Assembly: GCF_000367945.1 (NCBI RefSeq) | Contig: NZ_KB849179.1 | Coordinates: 1,947,380-2,011,379, forward strand | Source of the DNA: Acinetobacter proteolyticus | Lineage (GTDB): Bacteria > Pseudomonadota > Gammaproteobacteria > Pseudomonadales > Moraxellaceae | Direction of reading: 5' to 3' | DNA: 64,000 nt | In this document: piece by piece, positions 27,483 to 37,202 of the stretch | Position numbering within the stretch: position 1 is the first letter of the stretch | Layout of the letters: each line of letters begins with the position of its first letter | Position numbers and translations under genes: made by a program | The notes under the pieces: generated by a model | What the model was told of the DNA's origin: nothing | The model's input: the letters and a program-made list of their open reading frames with translations, nothing else | Database searches by the model: none

Positions 27483-27805
27483 TTATTAATTTAAATCTAA
27501 AATTTTTACATTCCTTAAGAAAATTTTGAAAAGCAAATGAATTCGCCATAGGTAAAGGCACCAATATAGAAGCAGTATTGTAATCAATAAAAAATAATTC
27601 TAACCAATATATTATTTTCAATTAAAGAAAAGCAATAACTTAATTAATTTTTAGAAAAGTATTTAGATACACTTCATTTAATTCTGTAAATTTTTAATTG
27701 TTTCAAAAACATCTCAATACTCACAATGTCACCAACAACAAATACATTAAATTACCAAAAACTCATCATAATCCCTTAAAGACATTAGCTTAGGGAGAGC
27801 ATGCT
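27483..27805. other. AT-rich gap before the 155-residue gene
   Basis: About 320 bp with no coding potential that I can support. The end carries the Shine-Dalgarno of the next gene (AGGGAGAG). Nothing else recognised. Confidence 0.4.
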
Positions 27806-28273
27806 ATGGCACTATTTTTACAAATAGCTGAGAGAGTCTATAAAACATTAAAAGACAATAAAATGCTCACTACTGATAATTTAGAAAATCTTAATAATTT
27901 AATGCTTTTGATCCGTAAGGAAATAAAAGGAACAAAATTAAAATTACTTTATAATTTTATAGATTTTGAAGAATGTCAAAATAAACCTAATGCAGAGTGT
28001 ACTGTACCAATCGATATTAGTATCATACCTCCTTTTAAGAATGAAGGTGAATTCATCTTATGGTTAGCTAGTTTTATTCAAAAAGTTACCACTGATGGAA
28101 AGAAAAAGCTTCCTCCAATCCATAAAAACATTCCGCTAGAATTCACATTCAATCCTGCCAAAGAGACTAAAAACATAATTCCTGAACGATCAGATTATTC
28201 TAAATGCGCTGAATTAATCAACTCATATTTTAAGTCGGATGAATTTATAAAAAATTCAAATAAAAGCCATTAG
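27806..28273 (+). CDS. hypothetical protein, 155 residues
   Basis: Not recognised. The start has a good AGGGAG Shine-Dalgarno about 10 nt upstream; a nearer upstream ATG is out of frame. The product is Lys- and Asn-rich, with no signal peptide or membrane segment. The first 50 residues look helical (TLKDNKMLTTDNLENLNNL), and a segment near residue 85 (EFILWLASFIQKV) is amphipathic. It stands alone between the integrase relic and a converging small gene, and its low-GC codon use fits island DNA. A GC-rich hairpin lies 65 bp downstream. Confidence 0.6.
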   Translation: MALFLQIAERVYKTLKDNKMLTTDNLENLNNLMLLIRKEIKGTKLKLLYNFIDFEECQNKPNAECTVPIDISIIPPFKNEGEFILWLASFIQKVTTDGKKKLPPIHKNIPLEFTFNPAKETKNIIPERSDYSKCAELINSYFKSDEFIKNSNKSH

Positions 28274-28337
28274 TTCAAGAAAATAGAAGTGGGCTCATGA
28301 CTGTTCACACTTCTATTATTTTTGAACGATCCAGCAG

Positions 28338-28360
28338 CCGCCTGTATGAGGCGGTATTCT
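28338..28360 (+). terminator. likely terminator of the 155-residue gene
   Basis: Stem CCGCCT (28338-28343) with AGGCGG (28349-28354), 5-nt loop, followed by TATTCTTTT. It is the only GC-rich hairpin in this AT-rich stretch. Confidence 0.5.
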
Positions 28361-28490
28361 TTTGTTCGCACAATAAAATTTGTAATAAAAGATAGAAAAG
28401 TATTTTTATAAAAATTAACTCATTGTTAATAAACACAAATCACCTGCTAAGCCATCAAAAAACTTTACGGAATTCTTTTTAATTAAAATT

Positions 28491-28724
28491 TTATTCAATT
28501 TTATAAATAAGTTCATCCTTACTTACTATTTGATAAAGTTTAGGTCTTTTTAGTAGCTCTTGAATTGTAGCAGGAACTTCATCTCCAGTTGTTTCATAAA
28601 TCCACTTAGTTTTAGAAGTAACAGTTGAGTTCCAATCTGAGTCTATATGTATCTCTGGATCCATAATAGATTGAACACGCGTCTTTGTTCCAGTCACTAT
28701 GTTTTTTAAAGTAATAATTGTCAT
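28491..28724 (-). CDS. hypothetical small protein, 77 residues
   Basis: Not recognised. I start it at the ATG at 28724 (MTIITLKNIV) because a strong AAGGAG sits 6 nt upstream; the more distal ATG at 28739 would place that Shine-Dalgarno inside the gene. The product is charged, with no signal peptide or membrane helix, and contains a WIYETTGDEVPAT segment. It faces the 155-residue gene and is followed only by AT-rich DNA. Probably an island accessory gene. Confidence 0.55.
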   Translation of the reverse strand: MTIITLKNIVTGTKTRVQSIMDPEIHIDSDWNSTVTSKTKWIYETTGDEVPATIQELLKRPKLYQIVSKDELIYKIE

Positions 28725-28739
28725 TATTATCTCCTTCAT

Positions 28740-29298
28740 TAAGTTCTTATCTAACCATGAAAATTTATTAAATCAAGTAAACCTTTGATTCTAATTATAT
28801 CCAATTAATGTTTCTTGTAAATTATGATAAAAACCATTATCTATTTTATCAAATGTATACCAGCATATTAAGCCTAAGGATTTAAAAATTGCTTTACATC
28901 TGCATAAATATTTTTATTGGTACTTCTTCCAAGTGGATACATTTTTTCTTTTAATTCTAAGTTTAGGTTTACAATCACATTCGTGATCATAATTAGCAGG
29001 ATTAAATTAATGTAAATCAACAAAATAGCCAGATACATTCTACACCATAATTTCCAACACCCAATATATATTATAAAAATATATTATATTAAATAGCGCA
29101 TCACCACAGATGTGTTTCACTATATAAATATTAAACCCTATAAGATTTCATAGGAGATATGTAAGAAAAATTTACGATGTATAACAAGCATTACTAATGT
29201 AAATTATGTTCTGCTTGTGTTTAATTATTGACAAATCAACTATTATAAAAATTTTATTTCTCTACAATAAAATAAAATGGTAATAAGAGATATTAAAA
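28740..29298. promoter_or_regulatory. long AT-rich region upstream of otsB
   Basis: About 560 bp with no convincing gene. It must contain the promoters of otsBA (rightward) and of the 77-residue gene (leftward). Dense TA tracts near 29060-29100 make promoter calls unreliable. In related bacteria otsBA is induced by salt, but no recognisable site for that was seen. Confidence 0.4.
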
Positions 29299-30150
29299 TT
29301 GAACAATAGAATAGATAAAACAAGTTCGAAGTTAGATTATTTACAGAATTTGAGAGAAAAGCTTAGCTCAAATGATAATAAGCCATGTTTGTTTCTGGAT
29401 ATAGATGGGACTTTATCTGATTTTCAACTGGATCCTAACGACTGCTATATTCCCTCTAAAACATTAAATATTATAAATAAAATAATATCAGAAAAAATTC
29501 CTGTCGTTGCAGTCACGGGACGGGATATTGATTCTGCGCGTAAATTATTTGAATCAATTGATCTTCCAATTGCTGCATTACATGGATTAGAAATATATTT
29601 GGGAAAAGAAACAGAATTACATACTGCCAAGAATTTTTTAGAAATATCTCATATTTACAATATGTTAACGAAGGCGTGTAGGACATATCCTGATTTACTG
29701 ATTGAAAATAAGAAATCTTCAATTGCCCTACATTATAGAAAAGCACCAGAGTTGGAATGTATCGCAAAAAAAATAATATTGGAAAGTCAGCTGATATTCC
29801 CTGACCTCAAACTTATCCAAGGGAAATTCGTCTATGAATTAGTGCCAACTCAAGCGAATAAGGGTTTGGCAATCAAGCGGGTGTTAGCACATTACAACCA
29901 GCATGATCTTTATATTCCAGTTTTTATTGGTGACGACGTCACCGATGAAGATGGTTTCTATTTTGTGAATCAGATGACACACGGCATCTCAATCAAGGTC
30001 GGTCAAGGACTAACGCATGCCAGATATCTGCTTCAAGACACAAAACAAGTGTATGAATTTTTAGAATTATTTTTAAAACACATTCAGAACCATGACAACA
30101 ACATTAAGGGTAACAACAACTTTGGTGGAGAGAAAATATGTCTAAATTAA
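29299..30150 (+). CDS. otsB: trehalose-6-phosphate phosphatase
   Basis: Removes phosphate from trehalose 6-phosphate to give trehalose, the second step of the OtsA/OtsB pathway that makes this osmoprotectant in the cytoplasm. It is a HAD-type phosphatase: the nucleophile motif DIDGT is at residues 34-38, a VTGR motif follows, and the acidic GDDVTDED motif is near residue 211. Length 283 fits the family. The best start in frame is a TTG with a weak AAGAGA upstream; the first internal ATG would remove the catalytic motif. Its end overlaps the otsA start by 13 bp, so the pair is almost certainly co-translated. Confidence 0.9.
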   Translation: MNNRIDKTSSKLDYLQNLREKLSSNDNKPCLFLDIDGTLSDFQLDPNDCYIPSKTLNIINKIISEKIPVVAVTGRDIDSARKLFESIDLPIAALHGLEIYLGKETELHTAKNFLEISHIYNMLTKACRTYPDLLIENKKSSIALHYRKAPELECIAKKIILESQLIFPDLKLIQGKFVYELVPTQANKGLAIKRVLAHYNQHDLYIPVFIGDDVTDEDGFYFVNQMTHGISIKVGQGLTHARYLLQDTKQVYEFLELFLKHIQNHDNNIKGNNNFGGEKICLN

Positions 30151-31574
30151 TTATTTTATCCAATCGTGTCAGTATTCCAAACGGAAAACAACCTTCCGCA
30201 GGTGGGCTTGCCGTGGCAATTCAAGATGCATTAGATGATATTGGCGGTGTATGGCTCGGATGGAACGGAGAACGAGTCGATACACAAGATGAAGTGCAAT
30301 TTAATTTACTTCGTAAAGATGACGTTGAATATATCACCTGCCCTTTAACCGAGTCTCAATATTCAGATTATTATGCCGGATTTGCCAATAATACACTTTG
30401 GCCTGCCATGCATTATCGTTCTGACCTGATTGAATACAAATCATCTGAATATGAAGGATATCAGCAAGTTAATTATTTATTCGCTCAAAAACTTGCTGAA
30501 ATTTCGGAACCAGACGATACCATTTGGGTACATGACTATCATTTTCTGAGTGTGGCAAAATATTGTCGTGAATTAGGTATGCAAAACAAGATTGGATTTT
30601 TCTTGCATATTCCCTTTGCACCTTTATTTATCTGGCAAAGAATCCCGTGTGCTCAACAATTGATTGAGGATTTATGCCAATACGATGTGGTGGGTCTACA
30701 AACAGATAAAGACCAAAAAGTGTGTATGCAAGTCTGCGCATCCTTATTAAAAGCACAAAAGATTCAGCAGACTTTATTGAGTTACCACCAGCGTACTACT
30801 CTGATCAAGTGCTATCCGATCGGGGTCAATCCCACAGCAATTCAAAAAGCAGCCCAACAGTTTATCGATGTTCAGGATTTCATCACCCGTCCTGTGGAAC
30901 TGAATGCAGCAAAAACTATTATTGGCGTCGACAGAATTGACTATTCAAAAGGTTTGCTGGAACGTTTCTTGTCCTATGCAGAGTTTTTAGAGCAATATCC
31001 TGAATATCAACAGCATATTCAACATTTACAGATTGCTTGCCCGTGCCGTCTGGAAGTCCCTGCTTATCAACGTTTATTTGAGCGTTTTAAAATCAAGATC
31101 GAGATGATTAATCAGGAATTTGCACAGGAAGGTTGGCAACCTGTGGAATGTATCTATGAAGCAATGAAGCATCATCACTTGATGCAAATCTATCGTCAGG
31201 CTGATGTCTGCTGGGTCAGTTCAATACGTGATGGCATGAATCTGGTTGCAAAAGAATATATTGCTGCCCAAAACCCCTCTAACCCTGGCGTACTGATCCT
31301 ATCCAAATATGCAGGTGCAGCGGAGTACATGTCAGAAGCGTTGCTGGTTGATCCTAATAACAAAACGGCAATGATCAATGCCTTAAAAACAGCACTGGAA
31401 ATGCCAAAACAAGAACGTATTTCCCGCTACAAACAACTGATGAAAGGTTTAAAAGATTTTGATATTAATGACTGGCGCAATGCATTTCTCAACGACTTAC
31501 AGTACAAAACCGCTTTACAGGATTTCAGGTTTATGGGAATGCGTAACGTTAATTCCATTTATCAGAATTTATAA
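30138..31574 (+). CDS. otsA: trehalose-6-phosphate synthase
   Basis: GT20 glycosyltransferase that joins UDP-glucose and glucose 6-phosphate to make trehalose 6-phosphate, the substrate of OtsB. Visible family motifs are LSNRVS near the N-terminus, PSAGGLA, WLGWNG, VHDYHF, HIPFAP and DRIDYSKGL, plus the late SSIRDGMNLVAKEY that binds the nucleotide sugar. Length 478 is normal. It overlaps otsB by 13 bp. A small palindrome lies just after the stop, and the next gene points the other way. Confidence 0.93.
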   Translation: MSKLIILSNRVSIPNGKQPSAGGLAVAIQDALDDIGGVWLGWNGERVDTQDEVQFNLLRKDDVEYITCPLTESQYSDYYAGFANNTLWPAMHYRSDLIEYKSSEYEGYQQVNYLFAQKLAEISEPDDTIWVHDYHFLSVAKYCRELGMQNKIGFFLHIPFAPLFIWQRIPCAQQLIEDLCQYDVVGLQTDKDQKVCMQVCASLLKAQKIQQTLLSYHQRTTLIKCYPIGVNPTAIQKAAQQFIDVQDFITRPVELNAAKTIIGVDRIDYSKGLLERFLSYAEFLEQYPEYQQHIQHLQIACPCRLEVPAYQRLFERFKIKIEMINQEFAQEGWQPVECIYEAMKHHHLMQIYRQADVCWVSSIRDGMNLVAKEYIAAQNPSNPGVLILSKYAGAAEYMSEALLVDPNNKTAMINALKTALEMPKQERISRYKQLMKGLKDFDINDWRNAFLNDLQYKTALQDFRFMGMRNVNSIYQNL

Positions 31575-31590
31575 CAGCCAATTTGCAAAT

Positions 31591-31618
31591 AACTGGCAAT
31601 ATCCAGATATTGCCAGTT
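31591..31618. other. perfect 12-bp hairpin between converging otsA and MFS genes
   Basis: AACTGGCAATAT (31591-31602) pairs with ATATTGCCAGTT (31607-31618) around a 4-nt loop. There is no T run on the plus side and only a mixed tract on the minus side, so it is a terminator of uncertain strength. Confidence 0.45.
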
Positions 31619-31634
31619 CAACTCCACCCGTATC

Positions 31635-32825
31635 TTATTTCACGTAAGTAAAACGATTTAAAGCAACAATCAATAATAATAGAACTGATAACGCCATAAA
31701 CACTGTACTTAGACCAATCAGCTCAGCAATCATTCCAATCATAGCAGGCCCCACCAGAATGCCTGTATAGGCCAATGTCGACACACAAGACAAAGCGACT
31801 GCGCTTGCCATCACCGTCTGACGTCCGGCACGTGAAAACATGATCGGAACGATATTGGAACAACCTGCACCAACCAGTGTATACCCTGCTAAGACCAGCC
31901 ACCAATGCGGTGCGATACTGACCAAAGCCAAACCTAAAGTTGCACAAATCGCGCTATAAGTTAAAAGCTTTTTTTCACCAAAATAACGGATCAGGTAATG
32001 CCCTGTAAAACGTCCTGTGGTCATGGCAATCGCAAAGAAGGTATAGGCCAATCCGGCAAAAGCGGCATTAACTCCATATTCATGGGTTAAATAGATCCCG
32101 CTCCAGTCCATCGCCGCGCCTTCCATAATAAAAATGATAAAGCAAGCTAACCCGATCAACACAATCAAAGGTTGCGGTAAACGCTGACGCAGAGACTTTT
32201 TAACACTGGATGAAGCTTCTGGAGCCGTATTTTCCACGGCTTTTATGCTCAGCGGTGCTAAAAGAACAGCAATAAGCACCAAAAGCAGGCTCACCGCCAG
32301 TGCACTCACGAGTGGCGAAACACTTAAGGCAAGCAGTGCGGTAATGGTCAGTACACCAGCCAAACCGCCCAGACTGGCCATACCATGAAAGCCAGACATC
32401 AACGATTTCAGGCTATTCTTCTCAACCACCACAGCCTGGATATTAAGCGCAACGCCCAAGCTCCCTGATGCCGTACCAAATAAGAATAAGGAAATGGCCA
32501 TCATTAAAGGGGTACTGCATAGACTCAAACTTGGCAACAAAATGGCAAGCAGTAATAAAGCGAAGCCTATCGGTACACGGCAGCCAATACGCTGGACAAT
32601 TTTTCCCGTCGCCGGCATTGCCAGCATCGCCCCCAAACCACCACATAATAGCAATAAGCCGAAATCGGCATGATTAAAATGCAGACGCTGCTGTGCAAAA
32701 GGGATCAACGGTGCCCAGGCAGCTGTGGCAAAACCCAAGCCGAAAAAGCTGAAACGAGTTGAAAGACGTTGAGCACTTAATTGAATTTCAGGATCAATAA
32801 GGGCCGTTCTGGAAAAAAGGATCAT
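31635..32825 (-). CDS. MFS transporter, YbjJ-like
   Basis: Inner-membrane major facilitator protein of 396 residues with about 12 hydrophobic segments. The start follows a GGATGG element. Residues about 22-60 form the first membrane segment (FSFFGLGFATAAWAPLIPF), and a GKIVQRIGCRVPIG loop corresponds to the conserved MFS loop 2-3. The MSGFHGMASLGG stretch is characteristic of the YbjJ/fucose-permease-like subgroup. The substrate is not known. It stands alone, facing otsA. Confidence 0.75.
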   Translation of the reverse strand: MILFSRTALIDPEIQLSAQRLSTRFSFFGLGFATAAWAPLIPFAQQRLHFNHADFGLLLLCGGLGAMLAMPATGKIVQRIGCRVPIGFALLLLAILLPSLSLCSTPLMMAISLFLFGTASGSLGVALNIQAVVVEKNSLKSLMSGFHGMASLGGLAGVLTITALLALSVSPLVSALAVSLLLVLIAVLLAPLSIKAVENTAPEASSSVKKSLRQRLPQPLIVLIGLACFIIFIMEGAAMDWSGIYLTHEYGVNAAFAGLAYTFFAIAMTTGRFTGHYLIRYFGEKKLLTYSAICATLGLALVSIAPHWWLVLAGYTLVGAGCSNIVPIMFSRAGRQTVMASAVALSCVSTLAYTGILVGPAMIGMIAELIGLSTVFMALSVLLLLIVALNRFTYVK

Positions 32826-33274
32826 TTAATACCATCCACACAAATTAACTCAGATCTTCCATCTCAGATAAATCTCCATAGAAAAACCCCTGTGGATCTA
32901 TAGAGCATTTCTATAAATTCACAGAGGCTTTTATGGCGAAATTATACACAAAACCAAACTAAAAACAGTATTTTTTACAAAAATAAAAACCATATATATC
33001 AATAACTTAAAATAAATTATTCAAATAAAATTAAACCATTTATTTTTAACACTTTTCTAGTTTTTAAAGTTTATTGGCAAAGATAATAACTCACTTAATA
33101 TTTGATTTTTATTACTGAATTTTAAAGATGAATAATGTATTTAAATCCATTATAGAATTAACTCAGCTTTCTAAATCGAAACAAACTTGTGTTATAGATT
33201 TCTTAAAAAGTTCAATAAGTCTTCGGTGCACATCCATTTAATCAACTACTAGTGGTGACCCAAACCAGATTACT
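32826..33274. other. intergenic region, upstream of the MFS gene
   Basis: Holds the MFS promoter. At 33128 a short plus-strand frame (MNNVFKSIIELTQLSKSKQT..., 37 codons) begins like a real protein but stops at once; it may be a fragment of a mobile element gene. Otherwise AT-rich and empty. Confidence 0.3.
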
Positions 33275-33513
33275 TCAGATGCTTGTGCAGCTTTGCTTAA
33301 TAAATTTTTCAATTAATGAGACAGCCTCATGACAAGGAATAGGTTCAAAGCCTTCTGCCTGAATATAGGCTTCGGCACTAAAGCTTAAATTCGCCCCATG
33401 TACCCCATGTATATGTTGATGATCCATACTGTCCTGATAATGCGCCAGATATTTTTGCGGTTGTTGTATTAATAAATCACTAAGATCATCCAGTAAAACG
33501 TGTCTTGAGAATT
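33275..33513 (-). pseudogene. C-terminal relic of a family 2 glycosyltransferase
   Basis: An open stretch of about 79 codons that lacks a plausible start and is cut at both ends. It contains HGVHGANLSFSAEAYIQAEG then FEPIPCHEAVSLIEKF. The 'VHGANLGxxxxAYxxxGGF ... EDVxL' order is a familiar acceptor-side motif of GT2 glycosyltransferases. Two key residues are changed compared with the usual pattern (GG to EG, ED to EA), which fits decay. Its former partner genes are not recognisable. Confidence 0.45.
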
Positions 33514-33615
33514 AATACCATCGCATTAGGATAAATCAATGTAGCAAAATTACACGATAACTTAAGATGATTTTTTAATTTTTAGTTACAGTTAGAGATG
33601 CAAGCATGAGAATTG

Positions 33616-33652
33616 AAAAGAGAGGAAATTATTGAACTGCTTCCTCTCTTTT
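33616..33652 (-). terminator. terminator of the RTX protease gene
   Basis: A perfect 12-bp stem, AAAAGAGAGGAA (33616-33627) with TTCCTCTCTTTT (33641-33652), and a 13-nt loop. It lies 22 bp beyond the stop codon of the protease gene. Confidence 0.65.
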
Positions 33653-33674
33653 ATCACATCGCCTGAAATAATAT

Positions 33675-36600
33675 TTAGGTAACAATTAGCTGATGGTTAT
33701 CCCATAAAGTATTCAAATTAGTATTAATATTATTGAGAGTTAGTAGTGTCGAACTGCTATATACGTTTTGACTACCATCACGGTCAATACTGAGAATACT
33801 ATTATTACCACTCACAGTTAATGACAAATAATCTAAAATTGAGGTTACTGTTTCACCCGCCGTATAATCAATCAGTAAGTCACTAACATCAATTTTATCT
33901 GCGTTGACATCAGTCACAGTGTTACCTATTTTGAAGTCTGTCCAGTTGTCTACACCATTACCGCCAGTCTTGTCATTCATCATTAACAGGTTGTAAACAG
34001 CGGTGTCTGCACCTGAACCACCAGTCAACGTGTCATTACCCGCACCGCCATTGAGTAGGTCATCACCAGCACCTCCTCGTAATGTATCATACCCATTACG
34101 ACCTTCCAGGGTATTGTTACCGCTATTACCTGTTATCAAGTTATCGTTTACATTCCCTGTACCGTTGATATTATTAACACCTAACAAATTTAAGTTATTT
34201 AGTGCATTTCCACTGTCTAATGTATAACTGATAGTCGAGTTAACAGTTTCAAAACCTTCATTAATTTTCTCAACAATGATGTCATTCACATTATCAATAT
34301 AGTAAACATCATCGCCCAATCCACCAATTAAGGTATCGGCACCAGTTCCACCATCTAGAGTATCTGTACCGATTCCACCATCGAGTATGTCATTGCCCGC
34401 CCCACCATTTATGCTGTCATTACCAGCCAGTCCAGTTAAGGTATTATTCCCATCATTCCCAGTTAAAATGTTATTAAGGATATTACCAATTCCGTTTAGA
34501 TTTTCATTGCCTGCTAAAGTCAAGGCTTCAAGATTTTCTCCTAAGGTATAACTCATAACTGAGATTACCTTATCATTACCTTCTGACTGATTCTCTACAA
34601 CGATATCGTCACTCTCGTTCACATAATAGAGATCATCACCAGCACCGCCAGCCATACTGTCACTGCCCTTTCCTCCGTCCAAGATATCATTGCCCAGACC
34701 ACCGATTAAGGTATCATTCCCCCAAGCACCCATGAGCGTATCATTGCCAGCACCACCTTCTAACCGATTGATCAGATCATTACCAATTAAAGTATCATTG
34801 AATGCACTTCCTAACGCATTTTCAATCTGTGTGCCAATATTAATGGTGAGCTGATTTGCCTTAGATATCCAAGCAGATTTATCTCCAATATAGCTCCAAC
34901 CACCTTCAGTCAAATTAATCGTCGTCGCTTGAGCAGCCGTTGTAGCGTCTATTGTATCTATCCCCGCTCCATCCCAAACAAAAGTTCCTTCCGTGCTATT
35001 AAATATATAAGTATCATTGCCAGAACGTGCTGTAGTATTTATGCCATACATGGCTTGCAATGCTGCCACATCAAAAGGTGCAAAAGAGCCATCAAAAGAC
35101 ATTCCAGTCCGATCATAGGACATAACCGACCATTTTCGGTTATCTTCTCCTGTGCCAAAACTGTCAATCGTACTTCCTTCAAAAGTATGCCTTAATCCCA
35201 ATGCATGCCCCAATTCATGTGGATAGCTAGCAGTAACCCAAGAACCTGCCGGGTCAAACCAAAATCCAGGGCCAAAAGCTACATCTGAACCTACAAAAGC
35301 ACCACTAGGGAATTGGGCATAAGCCGTATCAGCTGTACTATTTCGATAAGAGGCTACGGTATTCACTTGCGATGCATTATCTGTTAGCGTAAAACTCAAT
35401 GCTGAAAATTGTGAAGCTTTCTGGAACACTTGGGTCATAAAATCTTGCTGCGCCTGACTAAATGGACTAAACCATGTCGGTGCTTGCCCATTCGCATCCA
35501 GTAGGTAGGCAGGTGACTCAGAAGGAAAAATATATTTAAAATCAGGATTACTATTGGTGGAAGCAACTAAAGCTTTAACCCAGTAATTTATCCCTACGGT
35601 AGTATCCAACGTCGCACGATCAATAGTTACGCCATCAGCGAACTGGAGATTGAAATTTTTATTATTACCAGCTAAAAAACCGGTCAACTTAACACTATCT
35701 ACATCAGTATATTGAATATTAAGCGTGCCTTTTTCTATGCTATAGCGTACATCAGTAGATTTGGCATCCGTAAATACGATGGTGTTATTTCCTGAAAAAT
35801 CATTGTTAATGGTATCTATACCATCACCTTTGGCAAAGCGATAAATATCGTCCCCTGCGTTACCATTGAGTAAGTCATTGCCTATCCCTCCAGTAAGGAT
35901 GTCATTCCCATTACCGCCGTTGAGCGTATCGTTGCCACCGTCACCATTTAAGGTATCCTGTCCATTATTTCCATTCAGGGTATCATTACCATTACCACCA
36001 TTCATCAAATCATTGGCTACATAACCTGAGAAAGTATTGTCTAAATCTGTACCCACCCATGTGACTGTTTTACCTGTCAAGAATTCATTAGCAGTTTGGT
36101 TAATACCATCAGATAAAACATAATTATTGATATAAGCCTTTAATGTTATATTGTCTGTTTCCGAGTAGCCGATCACAAGATCGCTACTTATATTGCTATT
36201 TATAGTTAAGGTAATATCGCTAGCGGAAGCATCCGTTATATGAATTGTATTTGCACCACTATAATCATTAATTGTATCTAAACCATCGCCTTTGCTAAAC
36301 CGATAAGTATCATTACCACTGCCACTTTGGAGCCAATCATTACCTTGGCCGCCATTGTTTAGGTCATCACCGTCTCCGCCATATAGCGTGTCATTCCCAC
36401 CACCACCATTTAAGCTATCACTGCCTGCATTGCCATTCAGTACATCATTACCCTGACCACCATCTAATTGGTCATTTCCGTCACCTCCATTTAAGCGGTC
36501 ATCACCATTACCACCATTTAAGCTATCGTTACCTGCATTTCCATTCAATGTATCATTACCATCGCCTGCATCAATGGTATCGTTAGATGCAAAACCATTT

Positions 36601-37202
36601 ATGTTTTCGTTCGCAGCCGTACCAGTGAGGGTAATCGCTTTACCTGTTAACAGTTGTTCTTGTGTAAGTAAACTACCGTCAGCAAATTTAAACGTACTGA
36701 TATTGCCATCAATTAATACTGAATCATTATTCGAATATTTGATTTCCAACCTATTGCCATTTCCTGATAAAGTCAGATCGGACTGATTGCTATTATTAAA
36801 AGAAATTGTATTATTACCGCTTGAGTCCGTTATCGTATCGATTCCGTCTCCACGACTCAGAAGATAAATGTCATCGCCTGCGCCCCCAAATAAGCGATCA
36901 TTTCCAGTTGAACCATTTATCTGTTCACCGCTCGTCGTGCCAACAATCCACTCACTGTTCGCTGTGCCCACATTGGCCCCATTGTTGTTATTGACGAATA
37001 GTAACTGTTGCTCAACCTGATCACTAAATGTAACTTGGGCCTTCGTAAGTGAAGGCAAGTTCAAACGGTAGTAATAGCCAGAGGTATTCCAAAAATATAA
37101 AGTATTATCTTTATATTCAATTAAGCCGACTGAAGTAGATGAAATATCATCAAATTTGATCCAGAGGCCATTTTGATTATTCCCGTAAGTCACCATTTTC
37201 AT
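33675..37202 (-). CDS. RTX protein with M10 (serralysin-type) metalloprotease domain
   Basis: A secreted calcium- and zinc-dependent protease candidate, about 1,175 residues. The start at 37202 (MKMVTYGNNQ) has AAGGA about 5 nt upstream; an upstream in-frame ATG lacks one. Three RTX blocks (residues about 75-100, 205-300 and 395-450, units like GGNGNDTL) come before the catalytic domain, each followed by a haemolysin-related 'DxYRFxKGDGxDTI' segment. The catalytic domain (about 540-750) has HELGHALGLRH at 662-672 and the Met-turn SVMSYD around Met694. More RTX blocks follow, then a type I secretion target domain ending NTLWDNHQLIVT. No ABC/MFP/TolC export set is nearby. RTX blocks on both sides of an M10 domain are unusual; serralysins carry them only at the C-terminus. 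Confidence 0.88.
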   Translation of the reverse strand: MKMVTYGNNQNGLWIKFDDISSTSVGLIEYKDNTLYFWNTSGYYYRLNLPSLTKAQVTFSDQVEQQLLFVNNNNGANVGTANSEWIVGTTSGEQINGSTGNDRLFGGAGDDIYLLSRGDGIDTITDSSGNNTISFNNSNQSDLTLSGNGNRLEIKYSNNDSVLIDGNISTFKFADGSLLTQEQLLTGKAITLTGTAANENINGFASNDTIDAGDGNDTLNGNAGNDSLNGGNGDDRLNGGDGNDQLDGGQGNDVLNGNAGSDSLNGGGGNDTLYGGDGDDLNNGGQGNDWLQSGSGNDTYRFSKGDGLDTINDYSGANTIHITDASASDITLTINSNISSDLVIGYSETDNITLKAYINNYVLSDGINQTANEFLTGKTVTWVGTDLDNTFSGYVANDLMNGGNGNDTLNGNNGQDTLNGDGGNDTLNGGNGNDILTGGIGNDLLNGNAGDDIYRFAKGDGIDTINNDFSGNNTIVFTDAKSTDVRYSIEKGTLNIQYTDVDSVKLTGFLAGNNKNFNLQFADGVTIDRATLDTTVGINYWVKALVASTNSNPDFKYIFPSESPAYLLDANGQAPTWFSPFSQAQQDFMTQVFQKASQFSALSFTLTDNASQVNTVASYRNSTADTAYAQFPSGAFVGSDVAFGPGFWFDPAGSWVTASYPHELGHALGLRHTFEGSTIDSFGTGEDNRKWSVMSYDRTGMSFDGSFAPFDVAALQAMYGINTTARSGNDTYIFNSTEGTFVWDGAGIDTIDATTAAQATTINLTEGGWSYIGDKSAWISKANQLTINIGTQIENALGSAFNDTLIGNDLINRLEGGAGNDTLMGAWGNDTLIGGLGNDILDGGKGSDSMAGGAGDDLYYVNESDDIVVENQSEGNDKVISVMSYTLGENLEALTLAGNENLNGIGNILNNILTGNDGNNTLTGLAGNDSINGGAGNDILDGGIGTDTLDGGTGADTLIGGLGDDVYYIDNVNDIIVEKINEGFETVNSTISYTLDSGNALNNLNLLGVNNINGTGNVNDNLITGNSGNNTLEGRNGYDTLRGGAGDDLLNGGAGNDTLTGGSGADTAVYNLLMMNDKTGGNGVDNWTDFKIGNTVTDVNADKIDVSDLLIDYTAGETVTSILDYLSLTVSGNNSILSIDRDGSQNVYSSSTLLTLNNINTNLNTLWDNHQLIVT

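Noticed and set aside
33128..33241. Short plus-strand frame of 37 codons
   Set aside because: It starts plausibly but is too short and has no recognised family; mentioned only in the gap entry.
34003..36994. Dense short repeats on the minus strand that could look like a CRISPR array or a tandem DNA repeat
   Set aside because: They are the DNA of the RTX nonapeptides (GGxGxDxLx) in a long open frame; spacing follows 27 bp codon units and there are no spacers.
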